Assembly (NCBI GenBank): GCA_017654935.2
Contig: CM065683.1
Coordinates: forward strand, 260,933-324,932
Direction of reading: 5' to 3'
DNA from: Phymorhynchus buccinoides
Lineage: Eukaryota > Mollusca > Gastropoda > Neogastropoda > Raphitomidae
DNA: 64,000 nucleotides
Below, piece after piece: positions 1 through 9,612 of this stretch. Position 1 is the first letter of the stretch, and each line of letters opens with the position of its first letter. The notes under the pieces are model-generated. The model ran no database searches, was not told the DNA's origin, and saw only the letters and a list, made by a program, of their open reading frames with translations. Both the position numbers and the translations under genes were made by a program.

Positions 1-127
1 TGTCTTCATCATCATCATCATCACCATCATCATTGTCTTCATCATCATCATCATTATTATTATTGTCATCATCATCAGTATTATCATTGTCATCATCATC
101 ATCATCATCGCTATCATCATCATCAGG
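1..127. repeat. ATC/TCA trinucleotide microsatellite
   Basis: Imperfect (TCA)n/(ATT)n run ending where recognisable reverse transcriptase sequence starts. Ser-rich translation is a by-product. Confidence 0.9.
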
Positions 128-140
128 CTATTTATGTGCT

Positions 141-1189
141 CATTTAGAGTGGTTCAGATCCTATCTGTCAAACCGTAAAGTCACTGTCTCTGCGGGTGGC
201 AACACCTCAAAGCTTGCTAACCTTTCATGCAGTGTTCCCCAGGGATCTGTCCTAGACCCATTCTGTTCACCCTTTACACTCAACCACTGTCCTCTGTCAT
301 TGAAAATCACGACTTAGAATTTGAGAAATTTGCTGATGACACAGAAATCCAGACAGGTTCTCCTCCCCCAGACTTCCCTCTCATCTCCCAGAAAGTAACG
401 TCATGTATTTCTGACATTAAAGACTGGATGAGTGCAAACAAGTTAAACCTCAATGAAGACAAAACAGAACTCTTTGCTTCTGCTGACTCTCTCCGATCAA
501 AACAGGTAATTAAGGAACCTCTGGTCCTAGGCACTAGCTCCGTCACATTCAAGCCATCTGTCAAATATCTTGGAGTTCACCTTGATGAAACTCTTTCAAT
601 GGATGTTCTAATATCTTCTCTCTGTCGTACTTCCAACTTTCATTTGAGCAGGATTGCTGCAATTAGGCTTTATCTTTCACAAGCAAGTACAGCACACCTC
701 GTTCGCTCTCTGGTTCTTTCTAGACTAGACTATTGTAACAGTGTTCTCTCTGGCCTTCCTTCCTCATCTATTTCCCGGTTGCAAAAAGTTCAAAGCAATG
801 CTGCTAGGCTTGTTCTCCGGAAGAGAAAGCGTGATCACATTACACCCCTCCTCAGACAGTTACACTGGCTTCCCGTTTCAGCACGTATAGAATATAAGAT
901 GGCTACCTTAGCATTCAAATTCCACAATGATTCTCTTCCCCTCTATTTGTCAGAAAAGCTCTCTCCATATGCACCCTCACGATCTCTTTGTTCTAGTAGT
1001 CAAAACCTTCTCAAACTTCCTAACTACAGTCTAAAGTCAGCTGGACATAGATCTTTTCGTTTTCAGTGCGCTAAAATCTGGAACAGTTTGCCTGTCAGTC
1101 TCTGCAACAGTCCATCTCTCCTCACTTTTAAAAAGAACGTCAAAACCTATCTCTTCGAAAAATCTTACAGTGCCCCCTTTGATGAGTAA
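141..1189 (+). pseudogene. CR1/L2-like LINE reverse transcriptase, C-terminal fragment
   Basis: C-terminal part of a non-LTR retrotransposon polymerase. The early part reads through the conserved PQGS block (about 240-255), then the frame changes by one base near 255-275. The remaining 300 codons carry the catalytic FADD motif (about 330), the LDYCNS...LPxxxxxRLQKVQxNAARL block (about 725-820), an LHWLPV block and the usual C-terminal FxxxxAKIWNSLPxxL segment before a stop at 1189. These blocks are typical of CR1/L2/jockey-type elements. The 5' part (endonuclease and RT fingers) is missing, as in 5'-truncated insertions. The frameshift makes it inactive. Related copies lie at 7895-8435 (minus) and 58189-58707 (plus). 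Confidence 0.85.
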
Positions 1190-1318
1190 TTTGCCCCGTT
1201 AACTCCATGCTTGCATGAGGGTCGACTGGACATGATATATGTGTGCTTGTTCGTGCCACTTCGTTGTTGCGCGCACGCATTTGTATGAGTGTGCACACTC
1301 ATTCCGTCAGTTTTCTAA

Positions 1319-1351
1319 CTGTGTGTGTGTGTGTGTGCACGCGCGCACACG

Positions 1352-1442
<91 letters not shown>

Positions 1443-1680
1443 TGAGTGTGTGCTTGCGTTTCCCCAATTAATAGATCTTGTGTCTCTGTCTGTCTGTCCT
1501 TCCATGTCTGTCTGTCTCTCTCTCTCCCTCTCTCTCTTTCGATCTCTCTGGCTCCCTCTTTCTCTCTCTCTCTGATTATAGATTCAAATAATTATATTGT
1601 CTATGTATATTTTGACGAGTATAGAGGGTGGGGTGGCGGAGAGGTAGAGGGGAGGGAGGGAGGTGGGGGAGAGTATGTGT
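1319..1680. repeat. (GT)n, (CT)n and purine-rich low-complexity run
   Basis: (GT)n at about 1319-1440, (CT)n at about 1480-1575 and a G/A-rich tract at 1622-1680. They sit in the 3' untranslated position of the preceding LINE fragment, as GA/GT runs also do in the copy at 58.8 kb. Confidence 0.85.
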
Positions 1681-1763
1681 GTGTCCAATGAACTTTTGTT
1701 TCCCTGTGTATTGTTTGATTTCTGATGTATTCTTTATTGTCGATTGCATGCCATGTATATATA

Positions 1764-3020
1764 CTGTTCAAAAAAAGAAACGCATACTTTTTTGAAATAA
1801 ATGTTATTCCAAATGTCATTAAATTCGCAAAAAATCGGTTGCAAACATTTCACAACAGAATTTGTTTTGGAACAAAGGTAAACGATTCCAGATTCATTTC
1901 CAGTGTGTGAACAGTTCACATTGCCGATACACCCCGTTCCAGGCAGCGAGGACTCAGTAAGGGGTATGTCCACCACCTGCAGCAACAATGGCGCGGCACC
2001 TGGCTGGCATGGAGCAGATCACATTGCGGATCACGTCTGCTGGCATGGTGTCCCACTCCTCCTGGAGGGCAGTTAACAGCTCGTTGAAGTTGGCAGGGGC
2101 GTGCACTCGTGCCCGGACTCATCTGTCCAGCTCATCCCATAAAAATGATGTGCTCAATGGGGTTGAGATCTGGCGACATTGAGGGCCAAGGAAGAACGTT
2201 AATGTTGTTGTTGGCGAGGGTTTGCATTGTCAGTCACGCAGTGTGAGGCCTGGCGACTGTCCTGTTGGAAGATCAAGCGAGACTCGGCCATATTTTTTTT
2301 TAATTAAAGAGGCAGGATGTGAGGCTGGAGAATTTCAGCCACATACCGCTGGGCGTTCAGCGCTCCTTGGACTCGCACCGGAGGACTCCTGCCAGCATAG
2401 TGGATGGCCCCCCACACCATGACGCCTCCACCACCATGGGCAGGTGCCTCATCCACACAGCCCTGGGCAAAACGCTCCCCACGTCTACGGTACACCCTCC
2501 TCCTTCTGTCATGGCGCTGGAGCAGGAAATGGGACTCATCTGAAAACCGGACCCTGTTCCAGTTGTTCCTGAGGGTCCAAGGACGATGGTGGGTGGCCCA
2601 CTGCCGCCTGTTCCCACGATGGCGCTGTGTGAGGACAGGTCCTCTGACAGGTCTGCGAGCTGCGAGCCCTGCAGCATGCAGGCGATTCCGAACGGTCTGG
2701 CCAGTGATTCTGCGACCTCCGGGTAATTGCTGGGCGGTTGTTGAGGCTGACTGAAAGCGATTCCGAAGGTGGCTGACCTGGATGAAGCGATCTTGCACTG
2801 GAGTAGTCCATAAAGGTCTTCCAGAGCGTGGGCAGTCTGCCGTGGAGCCAGTGTTTCGATGATGACTCAGAAGCCTGCTAAGGGTGCTCTGGCTCATGTT
2901 GAAGCATCGGGCGACTTCAGGTTGACTTTGCCCAGCTTGCAAACGCCCCAGTGCATTCTCACGTTCTGGCTGACTGAGACGCAGCATCTTTTCAGTTGGA
3001 ATTGACGCACAAGTTTTCAT
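1764..3020 (-). mobile_element. Tc1-like DNA transposon, degraded
   Basis: The low-coordinate terminus begins CTGTTCAAAAAAAGAAACGC directly after a TA (1762-1763), the target dinucleotide of Tc1/mariner elements. A minus-strand transposase runs from 3020 downward. I cannot find the matching inverted terminus beyond 3020, so the other end is lost or strongly diverged. About 200 bases after 3020 hold nothing recognisable. Confidence 0.7.
1962..3020 (-). pseudogene. Tc1-family transposase, frameshifted
   Basis: The intact N-terminal stretch (3020 down to 2304, 238 codons) has a helix-turn-helix region, a PRSGRP linker, and the first catalytic aspartate in RVRFSDESHF, followed by an MVWG block, as in Tc1 transposases. 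An A/T-rich insertion near 2290-2310 breaks the frame before the second catalytic region, where FQQD is still visible. The later block corresponding to SPDLNPIEH is split over other frames (about 2140-2190), and the C-terminal tail ending AAGGGHTPY is readable near 1962-2060. Several frameshifts make it non-functional. Confidence 0.85.
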
Positions 3021-3226
3021 CAGAATGACCCAGTGTGTGCATGGTTTGTTTGCCTTTGTGTGAGCTGTAATTCACCAAGGTGTGCATGAATTTGCTTCAA
3101 CCAGTCGCAAAGCAGGACAAAAAAACAAACAAAAATTCAACTCGTCATTTTGTGCACGTGCAATCCGACAGGCACTAAAAGCGTGAGCGCACGTGAAGCA
3201 CAGAAGCAAACAGACATTTTGTACTA

Positions 3227-3790
3227 CAGACAAACCCCTATTTTACGACCCTCTGTTAAGCGACCACCTCTCATTTGAGACCGGATTTGTTGGCACGGAT
3301 GCATTTTACTATGTAAACGACCTCTCTTAAACGACTTCCTCTAAAACGCGACTTACGACCGCCATTTTGTTGTTTTTTACGACCGTTGTTGTCGTCTGCA
3401 TAGACTTCGAGCAAAGGGAAACAACCACGGTCAAGGGCCTGAAAGCGGAGTCGCTTCCCTTGTTGTAGAAAAGATGGCGGAAAGCGTAGGAAAAGCACGA
3501 AAACCACTGACTTTGAAAAAGAAAACCACTGACTTTGGACGAGAGTGGAGGTGATTAACAGAAGTCGGCGAAGTGAAACTGTAATACATCGATTGCACAA
3601 TCCTATGGAGTTGGAAAGACCCAAATCCAGTTTTAATATGTCATTGTATGTGTGCATGAAGAAGAGAGTATGAACTGTGCTGAACTTTTTCTTTCTACGG
3701 CTGCCAGTGAAAACCTCCGTCATACGACCCCTCCAATTTACGACCGATTTTTCCGGACATTTTGGAAGTCTTAAAATAGAGGTTTGTCTG
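3227..3790. mobile_element. Pogo/Tigger-like non-autonomous DNA transposon (564 bp)
   Basis: Terminal inverted repeats starting CAGACAAACC(C/T)CTATTTTA face each other at 3227-3250 and about 3767-3790 and are flanked by TA on both sides (3225-3226, 3791-3792). Subterminal copies of a motif like CCTCTnTTAAACGACC recur near both ends. CAG termini, TA duplication and such motifs are usual for pogo/Tigger elements. The interior holds a remnant of the transposase N-terminus (separate entry). Confidence 0.75.
3474..3636 (+). pseudogene. Remnant of pogo transposase N-terminal (CENP-B-type) HTH
   Basis: From an ATG at 3474 the frame reads a short basic stretch with KARKPLTL, then VEVINRS appears in a second frame and QSYGVGKTQIQ in a third (about 3597-3632). 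These blocks in this order match the start of pogo/Tigger transposases, where TL..K.EVI, a spacer and a (F/Y)GVGK(T/S)QI helix form the DNA-binding domain. Two or more frameshifts and the loss of everything downstream show a decayed internal-deletion derivative. Confidence 0.55.
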
Positions 3791-3889
3791 TAGTTGGTTA
3801 CATCCTACTAACGCATTGGCATCAGCAGTGAAGCAATCAAAAAGTGAACAGTATATATCGCAATGTTTATCTATTGATTGTAATGTGTT

Positions 3890-3964
3890 GTTGTAAGGCG
3901 CTTTGAGCTGTATTTATCAGGATATTGCGCCATATAAATATTATTCATTATTATTATTATTATT
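3890..3964 (+). mobile_element. LINE/SINE 3' tail with (ATT)n
   Basis: GTAAGGCGCTTTGAGC ... GCGCCATATAAAT followed by (ATT)n resembles the 3' ends of the LINE copies at 7504 (reverse) and 59100, so this is a 5'-truncated tail of a related element. Bases 3791-3890 show nothing recognisable. Confidence 0.6.
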
Positions 3965-4272
3965 TAAAAAGATGAACAATATTCAAACTACAAAGTGAAC
4001 AATATCCAAACAACAAAGTGAACAATATTCAAACAACAAAGTGAACAATATTCAAACAAAGTGAACAATATTCAAACAACAAAGTGAACAATATTCAAAC
4101 AACAAAGTGAACAATATTCAAACAACAAAGTGAACAATATCCAAACAACAAAGTGAACAATATCCAAACAACAACAACAAAGTGAACAATATCCAAACAA
4201 CAAAGTGAACAATATCCAAACAACAAAGTGAACAATATCCAAACAACAAAGTGAACAATATCCAAACAACAA
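3965..4272. repeat. 23-bp tandem repeat
   Basis: About 13 copies of AACAAAGTGAACAATATYCAAAC, AT-rich, with few substitutions and one or two indels. The long reverse-strand frame through it is a shadow. Confidence 0.9.
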
Positions 4273-4460
4273 CATAATCCATGTCATCATGGCCTTTCTT
4301 GAACAGTATCTATCAACGCATACAATGGTTCCTGAATTCACGAACAGAGAGATGCTAATACCCACCATAATCCATGTCATCATGGCCTTTCTTGAACTGT
4401 ATCTATCAACGCATAATGTTTCCTGAATTCACGGATAGAGAGAGAAATGTAAACACCCAC
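4262..4460 (-). repeat. Duplicated donor edge of exon 4461-4536
   Basis: Two further copies of the 3' end of the neighbouring exon (reverse-strand FKKGHDDMDYG followed by GTGGGTATT) with about 60 bp of intron, at about 4270 and 4370, period near 95-100 bp. Each carries its own 5' splice-site sequence. Confidence 0.7.
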
Positions 4461-4536
4461 CATAGTACATGTCATCATAGCCTTTCTTGAATTGTGACAA
4501 AAACTCGATCTCCTGTTTGGCATCAGAGAGCGAATC
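4461..4536 (-). CDS. Internal exon, coiled-coil protein (exon e)
   Basis: 76-bp exon of the minus-strand gene. Acceptor ATTGTTTCAG precedes 4536 and donor GTGGGTGTTT follows 4461. It encodes 25 codons starting DSLSDAKQEI and ending KKGYDDMYY plus one base (starts phase 0, ends with one base). It joins exon 13710-13791 in phase 0, giving a continuous run of charged helical sequence (ITDLK then DSLSDAK). Family not recognised. No following exon could be found between 1 and 4460, so either it lies outside the window or the gene ends elsewhere. Confidence 0.7.
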
Positions 4537-4544
4537 CTGAAACA

Positions 4545-4770
4545 ATATAAAGATAATCATCATCATCATCACCATCATCATCACCATAATAAAGTAGCCT
4601 TTGAACTGCGACAGAAAATCTATCTCTTGTTTGGTGTTTGACAATGAATCCTGAAATATACTAAAGATAATCATCATCATCATCACCATCATTATCACCA
4701 TCATCATCACCATCATTACAACCATCATAAAGTAGCCTTTCATAAACTGCGGCAGAAACTCCATGTCCTG
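4545..4770 (-). repeat. Truncated copies of exon e with (ATC)n
   Basis: Two diverged partial copies of exon e with its acceptor: 4597-4650 (reverse strand DSLSNTKQEIDFLSQF) and about 4731-4769 (DMEFLPQFMKGY). Both lose the donor half and run into (ATC)n/(ATG)n. They look like exon fragments caught in microsatellite-mediated duplications. Confidence 0.75.
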
Positions 4771-4998
4771 AAGTCTGAAGTTACCTGAACCATGACAGGA
4801 AGAGGATAGCAATGATGGCCATCCTAACACCACAACTGTCGCTTTGAAGTCTGAAGTTACCTGAACCATGACAAGGAGCAGATAGCATTGGCGGCCATCT
4901 TAACACCACAACTGTCGCTTTGAAGTCTGAAGTTACCTGAACCATGACAAGGAGCAGATAGCATTGGCGGCCATCTTAACACCACAACTGTCGCTTTG
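4771..4998. repeat. 76-bp tandem repeat, 3 copies
   Basis: Units start at 4771, 4847 and 4923, exactly 76 bp apart, with very few differences. On the minus strand each contains CATGGTTCAG|GTAACT, a good 5' splice-site match, but I found no exon that joins in frame. Confidence 0.85.
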
Positions 4999-5029
4999 AA
5001 GGCAGCGTCTCAGGCAGCTTCTAGAACCT

Positions 5030-7503
5030 TCCTCAAATCAAGTATCACAACAAGTCTGCTTCATCAACCTTCCTCAATTCAGTTATCACAGCAAGTCTGC
5101 TTCCTCAATTCAGTTATCACAACAAGTCTGCTTCATCAATTCAGTTATCACAAGAAGTCTGCTTCCTCAATTCAGTTATCACAACAAGTCTACTTCATCA
5201 GTTCAGTTATCACAAGAAGTCTGCTTCCTCAGTTCAGTTATCACAAGAAGTCTGCTTCCTCAATTCAGTTATCACAACAAGTCTGCTTCATTGACCTTCA
5301 TCAATTCAGTTATCACAACAAGTCTGCTTCATTGACCTTCATAAATTCAGTTATCACAAGTCTGCTTCCTCAGTTCAGTTATCACAACAAGTCTGCTTCC
5401 TCAGTTCAGTTATCACAAGTCTGCTTCATTGACCTTCCTCTATTCAGTTAACACAACAAGTCTGCTTCATTGACCTTCATGAATTCAGTTATCACAACAA
5501 GTCTGCTTCCTCAGTTCAGTTATCACAACAAGTCTGCTTCATTGACCTTCCTCTATTCAGTTATCACAACAAGTCTGCTTCATTGACCTTCCTGAATTCA
5601 GTTATCACAACAAGTCTGCTTCATCAGTTCAGTTATCACAACAAGTCTGCTTCATCAGTTCAGTTATCACAACAAGTCTGCTTCATTGACCTTCCTCAAT
5701 TCAGTTATCACAACAAGTCTGCTTCCTCAGTTCAGTTATCACAACAAGTCTGCTTCATTGACCTTCCTCAATTCAGTTATCACAGCAAGTCTGCTTCCTC
5801 AGTTCAGTTATCACAACAAGTCTGCTTCCTCAGTTCAGTTATCACAACAAGTCTGCTTCCTCAGTTCAGTTATCACAACAAGTCTGCTTCCTCAGTTCAG
5901 TTATCACAACAAGTCTGCTTCCTCAGTTCAGTTATCACAACAAGTCTGCTTCCTCAGTTCAGTTATCACAACAAGTCTGCTTCCTCAGTTCAGTTATCAC
6001 AACAAGTCTGCTTCCTCAGTTCAGTTATCACAACAAGTCTGCTTCATCAACCTGCCTCAATTCAGTTATCACAACAAGTCTACTTCATCAATTCAGTTAT
6101 CACAACAAGTCTACTTCACCAACCTTCCTCAATTCAGTTATCACAACAAGTCTGCTTCCTCAGTTCAGTTATCACAACAAGTCTACTTCATCAATTCAGT
6201 TATCACAACAAGTCTACTTCACCAACCTTCCTCAGTTCAGTTATCACAACAAGTCTGCTTCCTCAGTTCAGTTATCACAACAAGTCTGCTTCACCAACCT
6301 TCCTCAGTTCAGTTATCACAACAAGTCTACTTCATCAACCTTCCTCAATTCAGTTATCACAAGAAGTCTGCTTCCTCAATTCAGTTATCACAACAAGTCT
6401 ACTTCATCAATTCAGTTATCACAACAAGTCTGCTTCATCAATTCAGTTATCACAACAAGTCTGCTTCCTCAATTCAGTTATCACAACAAGTCTACTTCAC
6501 CAACCTTCCTCAATTCAGTTATCACAACAAGTCTGCTTCATTGACCTTCCTCAATTCAGTTATCACAACAAGTCTGCTTCCTCAATTCAGTTATCACAAC
6601 AAGTCTGCTTCATTGACCTTCCTCAATTCAGTTATCACAACAAGTCTGCTTCATCAATTCAGTTATCACAACAAGTCTGCTTCCTCAGTTCAGTTATCAC
6701 AACAAGTCTGCTTCCTCAGTTCAGTTATCACAACAAGTCTACTTCACCAACCTTCCTCAATTCAGTTATCACAACAAGTCTGCTTCATCAGTTCAGTTAT
6801 CACAACAAGTCTGCTTCCCCAATTCAGTTATCACAACAAGTCTGCTTCATTGACCTTCCTCAATTCAGTTATCACAAGAAGTCTGCTTCCTCAGTTCAGT
6901 TATCACAAGAAGTCTGCTTCCTCAATTCAGTTATCACAACAAGTCTGCTTCATCAACCTTCCTCAATTCAGTTATCACAAGAAGTCTGCTTCCTCAATTC
7001 AGTTATCACAACAAGTCTGCTTCCTCAATTCAGTTATCACAACAAGTCTAATTCACCAACCTTCCTCAATTCAGTTATTACAACAAGTCTACTTCATCAA
7101 CCTTCCTCAATTCAGTTATCACAACAAGTCTACTTCATCAATTCAGTTATCACAACAAGTCTACTTCATCAACCTTTCTCAATTCAGTTATCACAACAAG
7201 TCTGCTTCCTCAGTTCAGTTATCACAACAAGTCTGCTTCCAAAATTCAGTTATCACAACAAGTCTACTTCATCAATTCAGTTATCACTAGTCTGCTTCAT
7301 TGACCTTCATCAATTCAGTTATCACAACAAGTCTACTTCATCAACCTTCATCAATTCAGTTATCACAACAAGTCTACTTCATCAATTCAGTTATCACAAC
7401 AAGTCTGCTTCATCAACCTTCCTCAATTCAGTTATCACAACAAGTCTGCTTCATCAGTTCAGTTATCACAACAAGTCTGCTTCATTGACCTTCCTCAATT
7501 CTG
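5030..7503. repeat. 31/41-bp minisatellite
   Basis: About 75 units built on TTCAGTTATCACAACAAGTC with a 31-bp short form and a 41-bp form that adds TCAACCTTCC or TTGACCTTCC. Because the period is not a multiple of three, three frames stay open and produce long Ser/Gln/His-rich shadow proteins. It is interrupted at 7504 by a LINE and resumes at 8436. Confidence 0.95.
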
Positions 7504-7741
7504 TTATAATAATAATAATAAAGAATATTTATATAGCGCACATTCTAGGTGTACTACTCATGGCGCTTTACAAAAACTAAGAATCGCCCCACATACAAAA
7601 TTACAGACATATCAAACATACTCAGACGCGCTCGCATACCCACCCTCACCCTCACGCTGTGACATATTCATAGACATAAAAACATGCATCTTCGCATAAC
7701 ACACAAACGGGTCCACACACACACACATGTACGCGCACGCA

Positions 7742-7773
<32 letters not shown>

Positions 7774-8435
7774 CGTGCACACGCACACACACATACACAC
7801 ACACAACGCGCTCCCCAATCCTCTCCTCCCCATCCGCACACACATCATTCATGCAGACCCATAGCATTTCAATGTGATGCTGAGATTGCGAACATTATTG
7901 CTGAAAGAAGAAGTGTGTTTTCAGACTGGCCTTAAAGATTGACAGAGAGTTGTAATGTCTGAGAGATGGTGGTAGTTTGTTCCAAGTAGCTGGGGCCTGA
8001 AAAGAAAAGGATCTTTCACCGTAAGTTTTTGTTTTAACCAGGGGAAGCTGCAAAAGACGAGAATCAGAGGAAGAACGGAGCTGACGAGAGGGTGTGTAAG
8101 TGTGAAGCAGATCAGACAGGTAAGTAGGAGCAGAGCCAGAAATGACAGCAAAGCTAAGAGCGGAAATCTTGTACTCAATCCCTTCACAGATTGGCAGCCA
8201 GTGCAACTCATGGAGAAGAGGTGTTACGTGTTCGAATTTGGAGGATTTGAGGACCAGTCGTGCAGCGTTGTTCTGGATTCTCTGAAGTCTGCTAAGAAGG
8301 TACTTGGGAAGGCCAGCGAGAAGAGAGTTACAGTAATCTATTTTAGAAAGGACAAAGGCACAGACTAAGGTTTTAGTGGCATCAGTGGAGAAATAGTGAC
8401 GAACAGAACTGATTTTATGAAGCTCAAGATAGGCA
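7504..8435 (-). mobile_element. 5'-truncated CR1/L2-like LINE inserted in minisatellite
   Basis: Minus-strand insertion of about 930 bp with an (ATT)n tail at 7504-7520, a 3' untranslated region with CA-rich runs (7700-7805) and the polymerase C-terminus (7895-8435). The short array sequence C(A/T)GTTAT occurs on both sides and may be the target duplication. Confidence 0.85.
7895..8435 (-). pseudogene. LINE reverse transcriptase C-terminal fragment
   Basis: About 180 codons, uninterrupted. Visible blocks are IDYCNSLLAGLPKYL, RLQRIQNNAARLV, LHELHWLPI, YTPSRQLRSSSD and GERSFSFQAPATWNKLP, ending KTHFFFQQ. This is the region after the RT palm in CR1/L2-type polymerases. The catalytic FADD region is absent through 5' truncation, so it is inactive although the frame is open. 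It is closer to the 58.2 kb copy than to the one at the window start. Confidence 0.85.
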
Positions 8436-9612
8436 GTTATCACAAGTCTGCTTCATCAACCTTCCTCAGTTCAGTTATCACAACAAGTCTGCTTCATCAA
8501 CCTTCCTCAGTTCAGTTATCACAACAAGTCTGCTTCATCAACCTTCCTCAGTTCAGTTATCACAAGTCTGCTTCATCAACCTTCCTCAATTCAATTATTA
8601 CAAGTCTGCTTCATCAACCTTCCTCAATTCAGTTATCACAAGTCTGCTTCATCAACCTTCCTCAGTTCAGTTATCACAACAAGTCTGCTTCATCAACCTT
8701 CCTCAATTCAGTTATCACAACAAGTCTGCTTCATCAACCTTCCTCAATTCAGTTATCACAACAAGTCTGCTTCATCAACCTTCCTCAATTCAATTATCAC
8801 AAGTCTGCTTCATCAACCTTCCTCAGTTCAGTTATCACAAGTCTGCTTCATCAACCTTCCTCAATTCAATTATCACAAGTCTGCTTCATCAACCTTCCTC
8901 AGTTCAGTTATCACAAGTCTGCTTCATCAACCTTCCTCAGTTCAGTTATCACAAGTCTGCTTCATCAACCTTCCTCAATTCAATTATCACAAGTCTGCTT
9001 CATCAACCTTCCTCAGTTCAGTTATCACAAGTCTGCTTCATCAACCTTCCTCAGTTCAGTTATCACAACAAGTCTGCTTCATCAACCTTCCTCAATTCAA
9101 TTATCACAAGTCTGCTTCATCAACCTTCCTCAGTTCAGTTATCACAAGTCTGCTTCATCAACCTTCCTCAATTCAATTATTACAAGTCTGCTTCATCAAC
9201 CTTCCTCAATTCAATTATCACAAGTCTGCTTCATCAACCTTCCTCAATTCAATTATCACAAGTCTGCTTCATCAACCTTCCTCAGTTCAGTTATCACAAG
9301 TCTGCTTCATCAACCTTCCTCAATTCAGTTATCACAAGTCTGCTTAATCAACCTTCCTCAGTTCAGTTATCACAAGTCTGCTTCATCAACCTTCCTCAAT
9401 TCAATTATTACAAGTCTGCTTCATCAACCTTCCTCAGTTCAGTTATCACAACAAGTCTGCTGCTTCATCAACCTTCCTCAATTCAGTTATCACAAGTCTG
9501 CTTCATCAACCTTCCTCAATTCAGTTATCACAACAAGTCTGCTTCATCAACCTTCCTCAATTCAGTTATCACAACAAGTCTGCTTCATCAACCATCCTCA
9601 GTTCAGTTATCA
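8436..9612. repeat. 38/41-bp minisatellite, continuation of the 31/41-bp array
   Basis: About 30 units of the same family, here mostly 38 bp (one CAA shorter than the 41-bp form), while the 31-bp form that dominates left of the LINE is absent. Confidence 0.93.

Noticed and set aside
3271..3723. 150-codon minus-strand frame
   Set aside because: It lies across the pogo-like MITE and includes its subterminal repeats; the remnant coding text is on the other strand.
4771..7503. CRISPR array
   Set aside because: Repeats are contiguous or have near-identical spacers and the context is eukaryotic.
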